Assembly: GCF_032362555.1 (NCBI RefSeq)
Contig: NC_083505.1
Span: 7,369,501 to 7,433,500 of the forward strand
Direction: 5' to 3'
Source: Amyelois transitella
Taxonomy: Eukaryota; Arthropoda; Insecta; Lepidoptera; Pyralidae
Length of the DNA: 64,000 nucleotides
A program made the translations under genes and the position numbers. A model generated the notes under the pieces. It did not search any database. It saw only the letters and a list, made by a program, of their open reading frames with translations, and had not been told where the DNA came from. Positions 61,701 through 64,000 of the stretch are shown here, piece by piece (position 1 is the first letter of the stretch; every line of letters begins with the position of its first letter).

Positions 61701-63107
61701 TTTCTATATTCCAAAGTTTTGTATTTACATTAAATTAAAATAAGCTTTTTATTTCTACCACTCGTACCTACTCTGTGTGGACTTGTAAAAATTACGTCAC
61801 AATACGTCATTACTTACTACTATAATTATTTTTATTAAGTTTTATATGTTAAGGAATAGCTATATAATCTCTTCGTATTCATTTCGCCCAGTAAAGAACA
61901 TATTCTATCCTGACATATTGGAGATGAAAATAACGGAATCTTTACATTATTATGGTCCCTGATCGAGTTCACGTATCTACTCCACTTCTTTGCTGGAAGG
62001 CTATCAACGTAAATATCTGCAGATTTCCGTTGCCAAAGGTGTAAAGTTGTAACTAAATTATTCTTAAATTTTCTATCTTAAGTTGTGAGGAACAGAGTTG
62101 GGGATTGTTGGGGTGGGCTGAGATAAGACCTTGTCGTATTTAGGGTGTGCTGGGAATGCGATTGCGTTATGATAGGATCAGGGTTCACCAGAGCGTACCG
62201 TAGTGAGAGGCGCTCCAAGCCATACTCCCGGGCACGGGCACGTCTTTCTATGACGCTAATGTCATTTTAAACGCGGCAAACACTTCCCACTTTATAATAA
62301 TATAAGTTAACATTGATAGACATTTCAAAGAAAATTGAATAGTACCTACATTTATGAAGTCAGCAATGTATAAATATGACTACTTAAATAAATCTAGACG
62401 CTAATCGACATGTAGAACAAAGGACACCAAACATGTAGACTTCGGCGCTGTCTCTAGGTTTACTAATATGAATCAATGGGTCTCCACATCTACGCGGTTC
62501 CTACTCTGTGTACTTCATACTAAAATTTATTAAATCGATCGGCCGTTTTAATTGATTGTTTTATTCGTGTCATACTAACGGGTGCGTCTACTTAATTTTT
62601 TTACTTAATTAGTTTTTTTTAGCTTTCTTCGTACACTAAGTATCACTAAGTATATGTATGCAAATCCGTTTAGGAGTAACAAATAAACAAACAAACTCGC
62701 TTTCGCATTTATTAGTGTGAATTCCAATTTTAATGAAGCTACTTCTGTCCAATTTCCATTAAAAAAAATCAGATACTGATAAAACCGAAATAAAATCCGA
62801 ATTAATAATCACAGTTTTTTCTTACTCTTTTCGTATCGTAAAGTTTCACTCTAACAAACGAGAGGAAACCTTGGCTGTCGACTTCGCGAGGATTACAGCT
62901 TGGTATAATGGAGCAGAACGGTATCTCCCCAATCGGTTCATGAGATAAGCACAACCAACCGGAACGTCTTCCCCTGCTCACATCAATCGCACTATTGATC
63001 GGACGAACATTTCAATTTTACAAAAAATTATATTCCTTTCCGATATTGTTAAGGATACCTTAAAAGAGGTGACTTCTAAAAATAAAGGTACCTATCTTAT
63101 AGACGAT
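61701..63107. other. Gene-free interval
   Basis: No exon recognised. GC-richer stretches are near 62140-62280 and 62860-63010. A repeat remnant with 'aaataaacaaacaaactcgc' lies near 62640-62720. Confidence 0.5.
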
Positions 63108-63303
63108 TATAATCACGTTTTTACTCCTTTCGGGGTAGACAGAGGCCACGTTCAAATGTATGGGATTCAAAAACCTAGTGAGAGGTTGCTGGCCCATCGC
63201 CTACAAGAATCTCAAGTTTATTACCCAATGCCTTAATCGCCTTTTACGACATCCATGGGAAAGAGATAGAGTGATCCTATTCTAGTACCGGGAACCACAC
63301 GCC
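63108..63303 (-). repeat. Family A SINE-like repeat, partial
   Basis: 'cgggg' plus 'tagacagaggccacgttc', 'gagaggttgctggcccatcg', 'cgacatccatgggaaagaga', 'gtaccgggaaccacacg'. Lacks the 'acagtcttgaaaagactg' section. Confidence 0.5.
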
Positions 63304-64000
63304 ACCTTCTAGATTTATCTTGACTTTGTTAATATTTGAGTATTTCCAAATTAAAAAAATATTATTTTTATAATTTCAACTGCATTAAGCTTAGGACAAG
63401 GACAAACTGATGAAGAGTTTGATTGGAAGTCGGTTATCAAAAAATATAGCAACATTGTTACAAAACAAATATCATGAAATTAATACTGCGAATTGCATTG
63501 TCGTCGCCAAGGTATCCGAGTATCGTATAGCATTGCGCAAGTCAGCATTCTGCTAAGTTTCCTGTTGCAGACTGTCGCCTGATATCCTGGCCTAAGTACC
63601 TACACGACATAAACCTACTCTATCCCTAACATTTGAAGCAAAATAATCCCACGGATTAATTTCTATAACATCTTCTAAATTCCAAGAAAATCCTTCAAAG
63701 TCAACGTCCATTCAAAGTCTGTAATGAATACCTTTCATGAGATTCAATCCTTTGAAGGAACGTCGTCGTTCACTTCAATCATACGCATTAAACTTGGAGA
63801 GGGATTATATTTTTTTAATAAAATACAAACACAATCAGGACTAATCGGATCTTGGCAAATGGCCGGTCATTTTGAGGAGCGATCGCCGTCCGAGAATGTT
63901 TCGGTGACTATCTAAAGTATTGAGATAATAGGCGCGGGGGCGAGCCTCCCCGACCGAGGCATAACGAATAATGTAAGTGTCCGGGGCGACATTTGCGCTG
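63304..64000. other. Gene-free right edge
   Basis: No exon recognised; a 63-codon frame at 63724-63915 has no recognisable domain or splice context. The last ~120 bp are GC-rich ('ggcgcgggggcgagcctccc'). Confidence 0.5.

Noticed and set aside
61446..61733. 95-codon plus-strand frame
   Set aside because: Its recognisable part is the 3' end of a LINE (EDKAKQVCRDRDKWKDDVSAY); the rest is incidental.

Overview
This is a eukaryotic genomic window, almost certainly from a moth or butterfly. The introns and spacers are AT-rich, the exons have clean GT/AG boundaries, and some exons are very rich in CpG. The same interspersed repeats recur throughout: a SINE-like family with a 'GTGTGGTTCCCGGCAC' end and a 'TATCCCGCAAGGGATATAGACG' end, a tRNA-derived SINE, and LINE 3' ends that finish in (TATG)n. 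These repeats are, as I remember them, typical of Lepidoptera. I assigned families by reading translations; no database search was possible.

Five protein-coding genes are supported. (1) Positions 59-17453 (+) hold 24 exons of an alpha-2-macroglobulin/CD109/TEP-family protein whose 5' end lies outside the window. It lacks the GCGEQ thioester motif and ends in a hydrophobic tail that looks like a GPI signal. (2) Positions 17869-20262 (-) hold the C-terminal 219 residues of a ninaA-type, membrane-anchored cyclophilin, the photoreceptor opsin chaperone. Its signal-peptide exon was not found. (3) Positions 20297-21589 (-) hold an intronless C2H2 zinc-finger gene placed directly upstream of ninaA. 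(4) Positions 23377-24306 (+) hold two-exon ENY2/e(y)2, the small SAGA and TREX-2 subunit. (5) Positions 28600-43743 (-) hold a complete 22-exon Megf8 gene (2805 aa by my splicing) with a transmembrane helix and a MASRPFA-like cytoplasmic motif.

The genes share no operon-like logic. The macroglobulin and ninaA genes converge with only 415 bp between their stop codons, and the zinc-finger and ENY2 genes diverge. Mobile DNA fills the larger introns: a nearly intact LINE reverse-transcriptase ORF and a 194-bp-arm foldback in the macroglobulin gene, and a LINE inserted inside a SINE (with a target-site duplication) in Megf8. From about 44 kb to the right edge I find no gene. That stretch is repeats plus scattered islands of higher-complexity, GC-richer sequence that could be regulatory. 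The most interesting items are the thioester-less macroglobulin and its decayed duplicate exon, the ninaA/zinc-finger arrangement, the intronic foldback, the nested insertions, and the island pattern of the right-hand gene desert.
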